From Gammaproteobacteria bacterium (GTDB lineage Bacteria; Pseudomonadota; Gammaproteobacteria; Poriferisulfidales; Poriferisulfidaceae), in assembly GCA_026706895.1 (NCBI GenBank), contig JAPOXW010000020.1:1-57328 (forward strand): a DNA stretch of 57,328 nt, given 5' to 3'. The translations under genes and the position numbers were made by a program. Shown here piece by piece: positions 11,141 through 20,213 of this stretch. The first letter of the stretch is position 1. Each line of letters starts with the position of its first letter. A model generated the notes under the pieces. It was not told the DNA's origin and ran no database searches. It saw only the letters and a list, made by a program, of their open reading frames with translations.

Positions 11141-11383
11141 GTGGCGAGTATCACGATCCGCAATCTTGACGATGGCGTCAAGGCACGCCTGCGTGCCCGG
11201 GCTGCGGAGCATCATCGTTCCATGGAAGAAGAGGTTCGACTGATTCTCCGAGAGGTGGTCGGCCGCAAGCCGGGTTCCCGGAACCTCGTGGAGATCACCC
11301 GCTCAATTTTCGGGCCGGACAACGGGGCGGACTTGGAATTACCTCCGCGCGGCCCGATGCGCGAACCGTCCGCCTTCGACTGA
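11141..11383 (+). CDS. Orphan FitA-type ribbon-helix-helix antitoxin
   Basis: An 80-residue protein. The N-terminal RHH DNA-binding motif (MASITIRNLDDGVKARLRAR) and EEEVRLILRE helix match the FitA/VapB antitoxin family. The extended C-terminus would normally neutralise a PIN toxin. The GTG start has an excellent GGGAGGAGG site 8 nt upstream. FitA genes are normally followed by an overlapping fitB; here the next ~50 bp encode nothing PIN-like and then an opposite-strand gene ends. So the antitoxin is an orphan, either a relic or a free regulator. Confidence 0.82.
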   Translation: MASITIRNLDDGVKARLRARAAEHHRSMEEEVRLILREVVGRKPGSRNLVEITRSIFGPDNGADLELPPRGPMREPSAFD

Positions 11384-11437
11384 GCCTGTAGCCATGTCCG
11401 TGAGGCTTGCACAACTGTCGGCAAACGCCGCAAAGTC

Positions 11438-12520
11438 TCACGGGCACACCGGCGGTGCGGTGTAGCCCAGGTCCAGCAGTCGGAAATAGTTCTGCCCCAG
11501 GGCGATGTTTCGGAAGGCCACGTCGTTCAGGCTATGAAGAATTCTGCTGGTGACCTGCAGTTCCGTGCGGTAGACATCGAAGTCCTTGTCCCCCGAGGCC
11601 AGGAAGTCCGTTCCCGGGAGGATGCGCTCCGAGTAGTCATTCAGAAACGGCACATAACGCATCCGGTGCTCCGGAACGGAAAAATAGGCATCGTCGATCA
11701 CTCGCCAGGAAATGTCCATCATCAGCTTCGGGTAGCGGTCCAACAGCGAACCCATGATTTGGATATGCTGGGCGACGTCCATCTTCACCAGTTCCCGTGA
11801 CAGCCCCATGTGCATCCAGATGATCACGTTGTCTGGATACAGACGCAGTACTTCCTCCAGCAGGGGCAGGTATTTGGTCGGTTCCTCGTCGTTGCCCAGG
11901 TCGGCGTGAAGCGCGAGCGGGATATCCCGTTCCCGCAGGATCGCCATGAAGGCGGCCCATTCGGCTAGCGTGGCCATGGGAACCGGCTTATGTCCATTGG
12001 CAAACAAGGCCTGTTTCACCAGGTTGACCTCGCCCATCCAGGTGAATGCGCCGGGGTATTCTTCCTCCAGCAGTTGCATCCCTGGAGGAATCGTTTCCGG
12101 ATTCAACAGGTCCGGGAAACTCATCGAGAGCGTCAGATGGACCTCAGAGGACGCGAACATGAGCGCACTGGCGGCATTGATGAAGTCGTTCTTCAGCGTC
12201 GGCGTCACCGGCGTGCCAGGACAGTCCAGGTAATAGGTGCAGGAGGACGTCACGGGCAACATCTGGCCAATGCCATAGACGTTGGCGAACAGGACGCCGG
12301 TCTCCTCGAGATACGAAACCACTTCCTCGAACGGGATCGCAGGACCGCCAAACGGTCGGAAGTGGATGTGGCTGTCCACCACGGCGGTTTGGGCTTGGAC
12401 GGACCGGTCGTAACACGGCTGGTCGCCGGACCGAAACATCTCCAGCGTGGGCTTCGGGTCGCAACCCGAAATCCCCGTCGCAATCAGCGTCAACAGCAGG
12501 AGTGACGAAGCCCGGCGCAT
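11438..12520 (-). CDS. Amidohydrolase-like (TIM-barrel metal hydrolase) lipoprotein
   Basis: A 360-residue secreted lipoprotein: the signal peptide MRRASSLLLLTLIATGISGC ends in a lipobox with Cys20. The mature part has the metal ligands of the amidohydrolase_2 superfamily: HIH in VDSHIHF, His in LALHADLG, His in IWMHMGLS, and Asp in PGTDFLAS. It probably hydrolyses or decarboxylates a small molecule at the cell envelope; substrate unknown. Envelope-anchored members are uncommon, most being cytosolic. The start is at ATG 12520, preceded by AGGGA; a longer frame lacks the signal peptide at its N-terminus. It stands alone between the orphan antitoxin and fabI. Confidence 0.75.
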   Translation of the reverse strand: MRRASSLLLLTLIATGISGCDPKPTLEMFRSGDQPCYDRSVQAQTAVVDSHIHFRPFGGPAIPFEEVVSYLEETGVLFANVYGIGQMLPVTSSCTYYLDCPGTPVTPTLKNDFINAASALMFASSEVHLTLSMSFPDLLNPETIPPGMQLLEEEYPGAFTWMGEVNLVKQALFANGHKPVPMATLAEWAAFMAILRERDIPLALHADLGNDEEPTKYLPLLEEVLRLYPDNVIIWMHMGLSRELVKMDVAQHIQIMGSLLDRYPKLMMDISWRVIDDAYFSVPEHRMRYVPFLNDYSERILPGTDFLASGDKDFDVYRTELQVTSRILHSLNDVAFRNIALGQNYFRLLDLGYTAPPVCP

Positions 12521-12685
12521 GTTTCCCTGGTTTTCTGGTTTCAGCCGTCTCGGTGGCCGATGGTGATGGACCTGCAACAGGATACACCACATCCACCGTC
12601 TATCGATGTCCTGAGGAATTTTTGAAAACAAGCCTTGGCGGTCTGCCGGGGGCTTGTCGCCTGCGCTTTTACGCACCGTGTGACT

Positions 12686-13474
12686 CTATGCGTCGAAGCC
12701 GGTCATGCCGACGGTGCTGTAGCCGGCGTCGACATAGGTGATCTCGCCGGTGATGCCGCCGGCCAGGTCCGAGCACAGGAAGGCGGCCGCATGGCCGACA
12801 TCCCGCGGCGTGACGTTGCGGCGCAGCGGCGCGTTTTCCGCCACATGGTCCAGCATCATGCGGAAATTCCCGATGCCGGCGGCGGCCAGGGTCTTGATCG
12901 GTCCGGCCGAAATCCCGTTGACCCGGATTTGCTCCGGGCCCAGGGAATAGGCCAGATAACGCACGTTCGCCTCAAGGCTGGCCTTGGCAAGGCCCATCAC
13001 GTTGTAGTTCGGCATGCTGCGCATGGAGCCGAGGTAGGTCAGCGCCAGCACGGCGGACGGATGCTCGCGCATCATCGGGCGCGCCGCCCGGGCCAGGGAA
13101 GTCAGGCTGTAGCTGCTGATGTCGTGAGCCATGGCGAAGGCCTCGCGCGACGTGTGCTCACAGAAGTCTCCGTCCAACGCCTCGCGCGGCGCGTAAGCGA
13201 TGCAGTGCACCAGGATGTCGAGTTGGGGCCAGTGTTCGGCCAAACGCGCAAACGTTTCTTCCACCTGGGACTCTTCGGCCACGTCGCAGGGCAGGGTCAG
13301 CGAGCCGCCGCAGGCTTCGGCGAGCTGGTCGATCCGGGATTTCAGTTTCTCGTTCTGGTAGGTGAGGGCCAGTTCCGCCCCCAGCTCGTGCATGCACTCG
13401 GCAATGCCCCACGCGATGGAGCGGTTGCTTGCGACGCCGGTGATCAAGGCTTTCTTGCCGTCGAGGAATCCCAT
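12686..13474 (-). CDS. fabI: Enoyl-[acyl-carrier-protein] reductase (NADH) FabI
   Basis: FabI catalyses the last reduction of each fatty-acid elongation cycle and is the triclosan target. The 262-residue SDR protein has the FabI-type cofactor loop ITGVASNRSIAWGIA. Tyr147 and the active-site Tyr157-x6-Lys164 (YNVMGLAK) are present, as is the C-terminal GGITGEITYVDAGYST. Start at ATG 13474 (MGFLDGKKALITG) matches homologues; a 16-residue longer frame is not conserved. Divergent from the ABC transporter operon, with a perfect inverted repeat between them. Confidence 0.97.
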   Translation of the reverse strand: MGFLDGKKALITGVASNRSIAWGIAECMHELGAELALTYQNEKLKSRIDQLAEACGGSLTLPCDVAEESQVEETFARLAEHWPQLDILVHCIAYAPREALDGDFCEHTSREAFAMAHDISSYSLTSLARAARPMMREHPSAVLALTYLGSMRSMPNYNVMGLAKASLEANVRYLAYSLGPEQIRVNGISAGPIKTLAAAGIGNFRMMLDHVAENAPLRRNVTPRDVGHAAAFLCSDLAGGITGEITYVDAGYSTVGMTGFDA

Positions 13475-13508
13475 GGTTTCAAGTGGCGGCCGGATTGGCG
13501 GGTAGATT

Positions 13509-13530
13509 AAAATGGAACTCAATCCATTTT
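13509..13530. promoter_or_regulatory. Perfect inverted repeat between fabI and the ABC operon
   Basis: Arms AAAATGGA and TCCATTTT are separated by 6 nt. A candidate plus-strand -10 (TATAAC, 13530-13535) with -35 TTAAAA 17 bp upstream, and a minus-strand TATAAA (13533-13528), overlap its right edge. This would be a shared operator for divergent promoters. No regulator is identified. Confidence 0.55.
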
Positions 13531-13548
13531 ATAACGAACCCGACTCCC

Positions 13549-15705
13549 GTGCACTTCATCCGCCGCTGCGGCCTGTCCCGTCTATGGGGGAGTGTCGCCG
13601 CACTTGTCCTGCTGGCAGGTTGCGGGGATTCCTGGAACGACCCTCGCGGGGAGAACCTGGGATCCGGGTCGGTGCTGTATGCCTCGTTCAGCGACCGGCC
13701 CCAGTTCATGGACCCTGCGCGGTCCTACACCACGACCTCGTACAGTTTCATCCAGCAGATCTACGAGCCGCCGCTGGCCTACCACTACCTGAAGCGTCCC
13801 TACGAGTTGATGCCCCTGTCCGCGGCCCGCATGCCGGAAGTCCTCTACCTGGATGGGGAGGGCAACGAGCTTCCACCCGGGGTTCCGGAGGAGGAAGCGG
13901 CGTATACCGAGTACCGGGTCGATATCAAGCCTGGGATTCTCTACCAGCCGCACCCGGCGCTGGCGCGCCGTGAGGACGGAAGCTACCGCTACCACGATCT
14001 GGCCGAAGCGGATCTCGAGTCGGTCAACGCGCTCGCGGATTTCACGCAGACCGGGAGCCGTGAGCTGGTGGCGGAGGATTTCGTGTACCAGATCAAGCGG
14101 CTGGCCGATCCCCGGCGGCATTGCCCCATCGCCGGCATCATTGCGGAATACGTCGAAGGTTTTGCCGAATTCCAGGCGCATATCCAGAACACGGAAGGCG
14201 TCCCGATGGATCTGCGCGGCCTGTCGATGTCCGGCGTGGAGTCGCTGTCGCGATACCGCTACCGGGTCCGGTTGAAGGGAACCTACCCCCAGTTCATCTA
14301 CTGGCTGGCCATGCCGTTTTTCGCGCCGATGCCGTGGGAGGCGGACGTGTTTCACGAGCAGCCGGGCATGGCGCAGCGCAACCTGACGTTGCACTGGTAC
14401 GCGATTGGCACTGGCCCTTACATGCTGACCGAGAACAACCCGAACCTTCGGATGGTGTTGGAACGCAACCCGAATTTCCGCGGCCAGCCCTACCCGGACG
14501 AGGGGGAGCCGGGAGATGAAGGGCAGGGATACCTGAACGACCGGGGGCGCACCATGCCGTTCATCGACCGGGCGGTCTTCAGCCTGGAGAAGGAGAGTAT
14601 CCCGCGCTGGAGCAAATTCCTTCAGGGCTACTACGACCTGTCCGGAATCGGCTCGGACAGTTTCGACCAAGCCATCGAGTACGGCGGCGGGGGAGAAGTG
14701 GGGCTGACCGACGCGATGGAGGAGAAGGGGATCGTGCTGCGCACGGCGGTCGACCTGACCGTGTTCTACATGGGCTTCAACATGCTGGATCCGGTCGTGG
14801 GCGGATACGGTGAGCGCAGCCGGCTGCTGCGGCGCGCGATTTCCATCGTGGTGGACTACGAGGAGAACATCTCGATCTTCACCAACGGGCGCGGGATTCC
14901 GGCCCAGGGGCCGCTGCCGCCGCAGATATTTGGTGTCCGGGAAGGCGAGGCGGGCATCAACCCTTATGTCTACCGATGGGAGGATGGCAAGGCGGTTCGG
15001 CGCAACATCGAAGAGGCACGGGAGCTGATGCGTCGGGCGGGCTACCAGAACGGGATCGACCAGGAGACGGGAAAGCCGCTGGTGCTGTACTTTGAGGCGG
15101 TTGGCGCGGGCCCGGACGCCAAGGCATCGCTGAACTGGCTGCGCAAGCAGTTCGCTAAGCTCGACATCCAACTGGTCATTCGTGCCACGGACTACAACCG
15201 TTTTCGGGCGAAGATGCGCAAGGGTACCGGGCAGATCTTCCAGTGGGGCTGGCATGCGGACTACCCGGATCCGGAGAACTTCCTGTTCCTGCTGTACGGT
15301 CCCAACGCCCAGGTCGATACCAACGGACCGAATTCCGCCAACTACAAGAACCCCGAATACGATGCGCTGTTCTCGCAGATGAAGAACATCCCGAACGGGG
15401 AGCGGCGCCAGCAGATCATCGACCAGATGATGGAGATCCTCCGCCGCGACGCCCCCTGGTCCTGGGGCTTCCACCCGGTCAGCTACATCCTGTCCCACCA
15501 GTGGGTGCACAACAACAAGCCAACCACCATGTCCTACAACACGCTCAAGTACCGGCGCATCGACACCGAGTCGCGCGCGGTGGCTCTCCGGGACTGGAAC
15601 CAGCCGACGGTCTGGCCGATCTGGGTGGGATTGGGCGCCCTGGTCTTTTTGATCTTGCCGGCGCTAGTCGGATTCCTCCGTCGTGAGCGGGAGCGCGGCC
15701 GATGA
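13549..15705 (+). CDS. Peptide ABC transporter substrate-binding lipoprotein (SBP family 5)
   Basis: A 718-residue solute receptor of the oligopeptide/dipeptide family. The GTG start gives a lipoprotein signal ending LVLLAGC (Cys25). The body has the family-5 layout, including PWEADVF, GTGPYMLTENNPNLRMVLERNPNF and YNRFRAKMRKGTGQIFQWGW. Unusually, it ends in a hydrophobic helix (WPIWVGLGALVFLILPALVGFL) followed by basic residues, so the receptor could be held at both ends. It opens an operon with two permeases and a fused ATPase, arranged like yejABEF. The stop overlaps the next start (ATGA). Confidence 0.88.
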   Translation: MHFIRRCGLSRLWGSVAALVLLAGCGDSWNDPRGENLGSGSVLYASFSDRPQFMDPARSYTTTSYSFIQQIYEPPLAYHYLKRPYELMPLSAARMPEVLYLDGEGNELPPGVPEEEAAYTEYRVDIKPGILYQPHPALARREDGSYRYHDLAEADLESVNALADFTQTGSRELVAEDFVYQIKRLADPRRHCPIAGIIAEYVEGFAEFQAHIQNTEGVPMDLRGLSMSGVESLSRYRYRVRLKGTYPQFIYWLAMPFFAPMPWEADVFHEQPGMAQRNLTLHWYAIGTGPYMLTENNPNLRMVLERNPNFRGQPYPDEGEPGDEGQGYLNDRGRTMPFIDRAVFSLEKESIPRWSKFLQGYYDLSGIGSDSFDQAIEYGGGGEVGLTDAMEEKGIVLRTAVDLTVFYMGFNMLDPVVGGYGERSRLLRRAISIVVDYEENISIFTNGRGIPAQGPLPPQIFGVREGEAGINPYVYRWEDGKAVRRNIEEARELMRRAGYQNGIDQETGKPLVLYFEAVGAGPDAKASLNWLRKQFAKLDIQLVIRATDYNRFRAKMRKGTGQIFQWGWHADYPDPENFLFLLYGPNAQVDTNGPNSANYKNPEYDALFSQMKNIPNGERRQQIIDQMMEILRRDAPWSWGFHPVSYILSHQWVHNNKPTTMSYNTLKYRRIDTESRAVALRDWNQPTVWPIWVGLGALVFLILPALVGFLRRERERGR

Positions 15706-16679
15706 TTGCCTACATTATTCGCCGGGTGCTGTACGCAATCCCGATCCTGATCGGGGTCAACCTGCTGACGTTCATGCTGTTCTTCGTGGTCAACTCACCG
15801 GAAGAAGTGGCCCGGTTGCATTTGGGCGACAAGTACACCACGCAGGGGCAGGTGGAGGCATGGAAGCAGGAACACGGCTACGACAAACCGCTCTTGTACA
15901 ACCCGGAGGCGGCCGGACTGGATGGCCTGACCGACACCATCTTCTACACCAAGTCGGTGCGCCTGTTCGTGTTTGACTTCGGCAATTCGGACAGCGGGCG
16001 CAACATCGGCCACGACATCCGCCAGCGCATGTGGCCGAGCTTGGCGATCGCGGTGCCGAGCCTGATACTCGGATTGTTGCTGAACACTACGCTGGCGTTG
16101 ATGCTGGCGTTCTTCCGTGCGTCCTACCTGGACGTGGGCGGGGTAGTGCTGTGCGTGATCCTGATGTCGGTCTCCAGCCTGTTCTACATCATCGGCGGGC
16201 AATACCTGGTCGGCAAGTTGCTGCAACTGGTCCCCATCTCGGGCTACGACACCGGGTTCGAGGCGGTGAAGTTCCTAATCCTTCCGGTCATCATCAGCGT
16301 CATCTACGGGATCGGTTCCGGCACCCGCTGGTACCGAACCCTGTTCCTGGAGGAGATTTCCAAGGACTACGTGCGCACGGCGCGCGCCAAGGGGCTGTCC
16401 GAGCAGTGGGTCCTGTTCCGGCACGTGCTGCGCAACGCCCTGATTCCGATCCTGACCGGCGTGGTCGTGATCCTGCCGCTGCTGTTCATGGGCAGCCTCA
16501 TCACCGAGTCTTTCTTCGGCATCCCGGGGCTCGGCAGCTACACCATCGACGCGATCCAGCGCCAGGACTTCTCGATCGTGCGGGCAATGGTGTTCCTCGG
16601 CACGGTGCTGTACATCCTGGGCCTGTTGCTGACCGACATTTCCTACACTCTTGCGGATCCCCGCATCCGCCTGCGCTGA
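15702..16679 (+). CDS. Peptide ABC transporter permease (DppB/YejB type)
   Basis: A 325-residue inner-membrane permease. Six membrane segments are predicted and the EAA cytoplasmic loop reads YVRTARAKGLSEQWVLFRHVLRNALIP, split here only by reading order. The N-terminus MIAYIIRRVLYAIPILIGVN is the classic DppB/YejB start. A ~100-residue loop after the first helix is periplasmic. It is coupled to the receptor gene by ATGA and followed 2 nt later by the second permease. Confidence 0.93.
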   Translation: MIAYIIRRVLYAIPILIGVNLLTFMLFFVVNSPEEVARLHLGDKYTTQGQVEAWKQEHGYDKPLLYNPEAAGLDGLTDTIFYTKSVRLFVFDFGNSDSGRNIGHDIRQRMWPSLAIAVPSLILGLLLNTTLALMLAFFRASYLDVGGVVLCVILMSVSSLFYIIGGQYLVGKLLQLVPISGYDTGFEAVKFLILPVIISVIYGIGSGTRWYRTLFLEEISKDYVRTARAKGLSEQWVLFRHVLRNALIPILTGVVVILPLLFMGSLITESFFGIPGLGSYTIDAIQRQDFSIVRAMVFLGTVLYILGLLLTDISYTLADPRIRLR

Positions 16680-16681
16680 CC

Positions 16682-18052
16682 ATGTGGGTCGTCCTGCTGA
16701 CCGATTTCTTCCTCTACCTGCTGTTGGCAGGGGTGGCACTGTACGTGGGCTTCGTCCTGCGTACGCCGCACCTGCGGCATGCCTGGCGATCCGTCATGAC
16801 CCGGCGCGGCGGTGCGGTGTCGGTGGTGGCGCTGGGTTTCTTCGCGGCCATCGCGATCCTGGATTCGGTGCATTTCCATCCGCGTCTGGAACAGCCGGGC
16901 GCCCAGGTGGAGTATTCGAACGAGATCCTGAGCGTGTTCGACGTCTTGGTCGAGCCCTTGCGCACCCAGGTCGAGCGGACTTACTCCGCGCCATTCGCCT
17001 ATCACGCGCACAGCAAGGAGACCCGGGAAACGCCACAGGGACGAATCCGGGTCTATCCCCGGCTCGAGTATGCAGGCGCCCATCTTGCGGACCCGGAACA
17101 GGAGCGCGGTTGGGACATCACGGTCCGGGTCCTGCGCGGGGCCCTGCTGGGAGCGGGAGTCTGGGCCCTCCTGTTGCTGGGCGTCCGGCTGACCCGCCGA
17201 CTGCGGGGCGCGCGACCCCGGGCAGAGGGAGAGGCTGCGATTCCCTGGCGGTCCGTGGCGGTCACCGTGCTGCTGATCCTGATGCTGATCGGGATCGTCA
17301 CGCAGTTGGCCGGGGCCTACCACGTGTTCGGGACCGACAAGGTCGGCGAAGACGTGCTTTACCAGACCTTGAAGAGCATCCGCACCGGGGTGCTGATCGG
17401 CACCCTGACGACCCTGATCATGTTGCCGTTCGCGATCGCGCTTGGCATCACGGCTGGTTACTACCGGGGTTGGGTGGACGACATCATCCAGTACATCTAC
17501 ATCACGCTGAACTCGATTCCCGGCGTGTTGCTGATCGCTGCGGCGATCCTGTCCCTGCATGTCTATCTGAACGCCCATGCCGACGAGTATGCGAGCCTGG
17601 CGGAGCGCGCAGACCTGCGGTTGCTGTTCCTGTGCATGATTCTGGGCCTGACCAGCTGGACCGGGCTCTGCCGGCTGTTGCGCGGCGAATCGCTCAAGTT
17701 GCGGGAGCACGAATACATCCAGGCCGCGGTGGCATTCGGAGTGTCTGGGCCACGCATCCTGATGCGTCACATCCTTCCGAACGTCATGCACATCGTGCTG
17801 ATCACGGTGGTGCTGGATTTCAGCGGCCTGGTGCTGGCCGAGGCGGTGTTGTCGTACGTCGACATCGGGGTCGACCCGTCCATGAACAGCTGGGGGAATA
17901 TGATCAACAGCGCGCGGCTCGAAATGTCGCGCGAGCCTCCGGTGTGGTGGTCGCTGACGGCTTCGTTCGTGTTCATGTTCGCCTTGGTCTTGTTCGCGAA
18001 CCTGCTGTCGGATGCGGTGCGCGATGCCTTCGACCCGAGGGTGAAGCGGTGA
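16682..18052 (+). CDS. Extended peptide ABC transporter permease (DppC/YejE type)
   Basis: The C-terminal ~270 residues are a standard DppC/OppC permease, with TLKSIRTGVLIGTLTT, an EAA loop (LREHEYIQAAVAFGVSGPRI) and a terminal LLSDAVRDAFDPR. At 456 residues it is ~150 longer than the family norm. The additional N-terminal part has two hydrophobic segments (about 5-27 and 42-60), a soluble charged stretch (about 65-150), and another membrane segment (about 153-172). ATG 16682 is 2 nt after the previous stop. The extension function is unknown; docking of the doubly anchored receptor is a guess. Confidence 0.9.
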   Translation: MWVVLLTDFFLYLLLAGVALYVGFVLRTPHLRHAWRSVMTRRGGAVSVVALGFFAAIAILDSVHFHPRLEQPGAQVEYSNEILSVFDVLVEPLRTQVERTYSAPFAYHAHSKETRETPQGRIRVYPRLEYAGAHLADPEQERGWDITVRVLRGALLGAGVWALLLLGVRLTRRLRGARPRAEGEAAIPWRSVAVTVLLILMLIGIVTQLAGAYHVFGTDKVGEDVLYQTLKSIRTGVLIGTLTTLIMLPFAIALGITAGYYRGWVDDIIQYIYITLNSIPGVLLIAAAILSLHVYLNAHADEYASLAERADLRLLFLCMILGLTSWTGLCRLLRGESLKLREHEYIQAAVAFGVSGPRILMRHILPNVMHIVLITVVLDFSGLVLAEAVLSYVDIGVDPSMNSWGNMINSARLEMSREPPVWWSLTASFVFMFALVLFANLLSDAVRDAFDPRVKR

Positions 18053-19698
18053 GCACGCTGCTAGAGGTCAATCACCTGCAGGTCGCGTTCGGCACCGGGC
18101 CCGACCGAGAGGTGGCGGTCGAGGACATCAGTTTTTCCATCCCGAAGCAGGGCACGTTCGCCTTGCTCGGCGAGTCCGGCAGCGGCAAGTCGGTGACGGC
18201 GCTGAGCGTGATGCGGCTGCTTCCGGAGGCGGCTCGAATCGAAACCGGCGAAATCCGGCTGAACGGGCGGGATCTGCTGGAACTGCCGGAGGTGCAGATG
18301 CGGGGGATTCGCGGCGGCACGATTGGCATGATTTTCCAGGAACCGATGATGTCGCTCAACCCGGTGATGACGGTGGGCCAGCAGATCTGCGAACCGTTGC
18401 GCCGGCACCGGGGGCTGTCGCGGAAGGCGAGCCTGGCCCGTGCGCTGGAACTGCTCGATGCGGTCCGCGTCCCGGAGCCCCGGCGGCGCCTGCACGAGTA
18501 TCCGCACCAACTGTCCGGCGGCATGAAGCAGCGGGTGATGATCGCGGGAGCGCTGGCAGCGGAACCCGAACTGCTGATCGCGGACGAGCCGACCACGGCG
18601 CTGGACGTCACCATCCAGGCGCAGGTGCTGGAACTGCTGCGTGAACTGCAGCGCGACCTGGGCATGGCAATGCTGTTCATCACACACGACTTGGCGGTGG
18701 CGAAGAGCATGGCGGATGCGGTTGCCATCATGCAGCATGGAAAAATCGTGGAGGCGGAATCCGCAGAGGAATTTTTCGAGAATCCCCGGCATGAATACAG
18801 CCGCAACCTGTTCGCGGCGTTGCCGAACATCTCCAAGCGGGGGCTGCGGCTGCACGGCAACGGATCCGATTCCGACGGGCAGGCGGTCGAACCGGCCTCG
18901 CGGCCAAGTTCCGAACCTCTGTTGGAGGTCGAGGATCTGCGCATCCATTTCCCGATCCGTCGCGGCGTATTCCGCCGCGTCGTCGGCCATGTCCGGGCGG
19001 TGGACGGCCTGTCGTTCACCTTGCGGGAAGGAGAGACATTCGCCTTGGTGGGGGAATCCGGCTGCGGCAAGACGACCACCGGCAAGAGCCTGATCCGCCT
19101 GCTGCCGGTCACACAGGGAAGCGTTCACTACCGGGGGCACGACCTGAGCCACTGTTCGGCCCACGAGATAGCCCCGTTCCGGTCGGAATTGCAGATCGTC
19201 TTCCAGGACCCGTTTTCGTCGCTCAACCCTCGCATGGTCATCGGCGACATCATCGCCGAGGGGATGCAGGTCCTGGGCGTGGCGCAAGACGCGGCCGAGC
19301 GGTGCGAGCGGATCGAGGAATTACTGTTGCAGGTTGGGCTCCGGCCTGAGCACCAGACCCGCTATCCGCATGAATTCTCGGGCGGGCAGCGCCAGCGCAT
19401 CGCGATCGCCCGGGCCTTGGCGGTCAACCCGCGGCTGATCGTGTGCGACGAGCCGACCAGCGCGCTGGACGTCACCATCCAGGCCCAGATCCTCAACCTG
19501 CTGCAGGACCTACAGGACCGGCACGGCCTGACCTACCTTTTCATCACGCACAACATTGCGGTCGTATCCTGGATGGCGCACCGCATGGCGGTTATGCACG
19601 AAGGGCGGATCGTTGAGCAGGGCGACACGGTCGAGATCCTGAAAAACCCGCAACACGAATACACTCGTACACTGCTGTCGGCGGTGCCTCGGCTATAG
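18049..19698 (+). CDS. Fused double ATPase of peptide ABC transporter (YejF/DppDF type)
   Basis: A 549-residue protein with two complete ABC ATPase domains. The first has GESGSGKS, signature LSGGMKQR and [12 protein letters not shown]; the second has [16 protein letters not shown] and [12 protein letters not shown]. Each is followed by an oligopeptide-transporter C-terminal region. It powers the two upstream permeases. The GTG start overlaps the permease stop (GTGA), completing a fully coupled operon. A hairpin with T-run follows the stop. Confidence 0.95.
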   Translation: MSTLLEVNHLQVAFGTGPDREVAVEDISFSIPKQGTFALLGESGSGKSVTALSVMRLLPEAARIETGEIRLNGRDLLELPEVQMRGIRGGTIGMIFQEPMMSLNPVMTVGQQICEPLRRHRGLSRKASLARALELLDAVRVPEPRRRLHEYPHQLSGGMKQRVMIAGALAAEPELLIADEPTTALDVTIQAQVLELLRELQRDLGMAMLFITHDLAVAKSMADAVAIMQHGKIVEAESAEEFFENPRHEYSRNLFAALPNISKRGLRLHGNGSDSDGQAVEPASRPSSEPLLEVEDLRIHFPIRRGVFRRVVGHVRAVDGLSFTLREGETFALVGESGCGKTTTGKSLIRLLPVTQGSVHYRGHDLSHCSAHEIAPFRSELQIVFQDPFSSLNPRMVIGDIIAEGMQVLGVAQDAAERCERIEELLLQVGLRPEHQTRYPHEFSGGQRQRIAIARALAVNPRLIVCDEPTSALDVTIQAQILNLLQDLQDRHGLTYLFITHNIAVVSWMAHRMAVMHEGRIVEQGDTVEILKNPQHEYTRTLLSAVPRL

Positions 19699-19713
19699 TC
19701 GAGGCCGATTTCG

Positions 19714-19745
19714 GGCAGGCGGCTGAGAGATCGCCCTGCTTTTTA
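19714..19745 (+). terminator. Rho-independent terminator after the peptide ABC operon
   Basis: GCAGGCG pairs with CGCCCTGC (one bulged C) across a short loop and is followed directly by a run of T. It lies 16 bp after the ATPase stop codon. Confidence 0.6.
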
Positions 19746-19889
19746 GGTCGGCATAAAGTAATTCTGATAAATCAATGAGATGTACCAAAAAACAAGGGAG
19801 ACGGAATTTCTTTTTTAGGACTTTTCAACGCATTGCGCGGGTTGGGAGTCGGTGTGATAGGATGCCTCCTACGATCACAGGAGGATCGC

Positions 19890-20081
19890 ATGACGGCAGA
19901 GTCCATGACTTTCGAGACCGAAGTTCGGCAAAGGCTGGTCAGGCTCGAAACCCAGATGGAGCATGTTGCCACGAAAGAGGACCTGAAGGATCTGAAGGTC
20001 TGGTTTCTGGCGGGCTCCATGAGCGGAGCCGTCGCGTTGGCCGGCATCGGGATCCTCTTGGCGAAATGGCTCTTGTCCTGA
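19890..20081 (+). CDS. Small coiled-coil membrane protein
   Basis: A 63-residue protein. A short charged helix with VRLETQMEHVATKEDLKDLK is followed by one membrane helix (FLAGSMSGAVALAGIGILLAKWLL). AGGAGG lies 5 nt before ATG 19890, a strong ribosome-binding site that decides the start. It shares the ATKEDL plus tail-anchor layout with the protein at 55-468, without the repeat block. Small proteins of this shape are often annotated as hypothetical or phage-hemolysin-like; function unknown. A terminator follows, so it is probably monocistronic. Confidence 0.72.
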   Translation: MTAESMTFETEVRQRLVRLETQMEHVATKEDLKDLKVWFLAGSMSGAVALAGIGILLAKWLLS

Positions 20082-20112
20082 GACGGAGTCCGAAGCCCCC
20101 GAGTCTTGCCGG

Positions 20113-20138
20113 ATCCCCAAAATAACAGGGGGATTTTT
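20113..20138 (+). terminator. Rho-independent terminator
   Basis: ATCCCC pairs with GGGGAT across a 10-nt A-rich loop, followed by five T. It ends the small membrane protein gene. Confidence 0.7.
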
Positions 20139-20213
20139 GCCCTTGCCGAAACAGGATGAGCGGACATTTCCGCTACCGGGCTCATTCGGCGGGAACTTGG
20201 CAGGAACGGGCTG

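Noticed and set aside
13582-15510. Long minus-strand open frame opposite the peptide-binding protein
   Set aside because: Arg/His/Gln-rich composition typical of antisense high-GC frames; the plus strand encodes a clear SBP family 5 protein.
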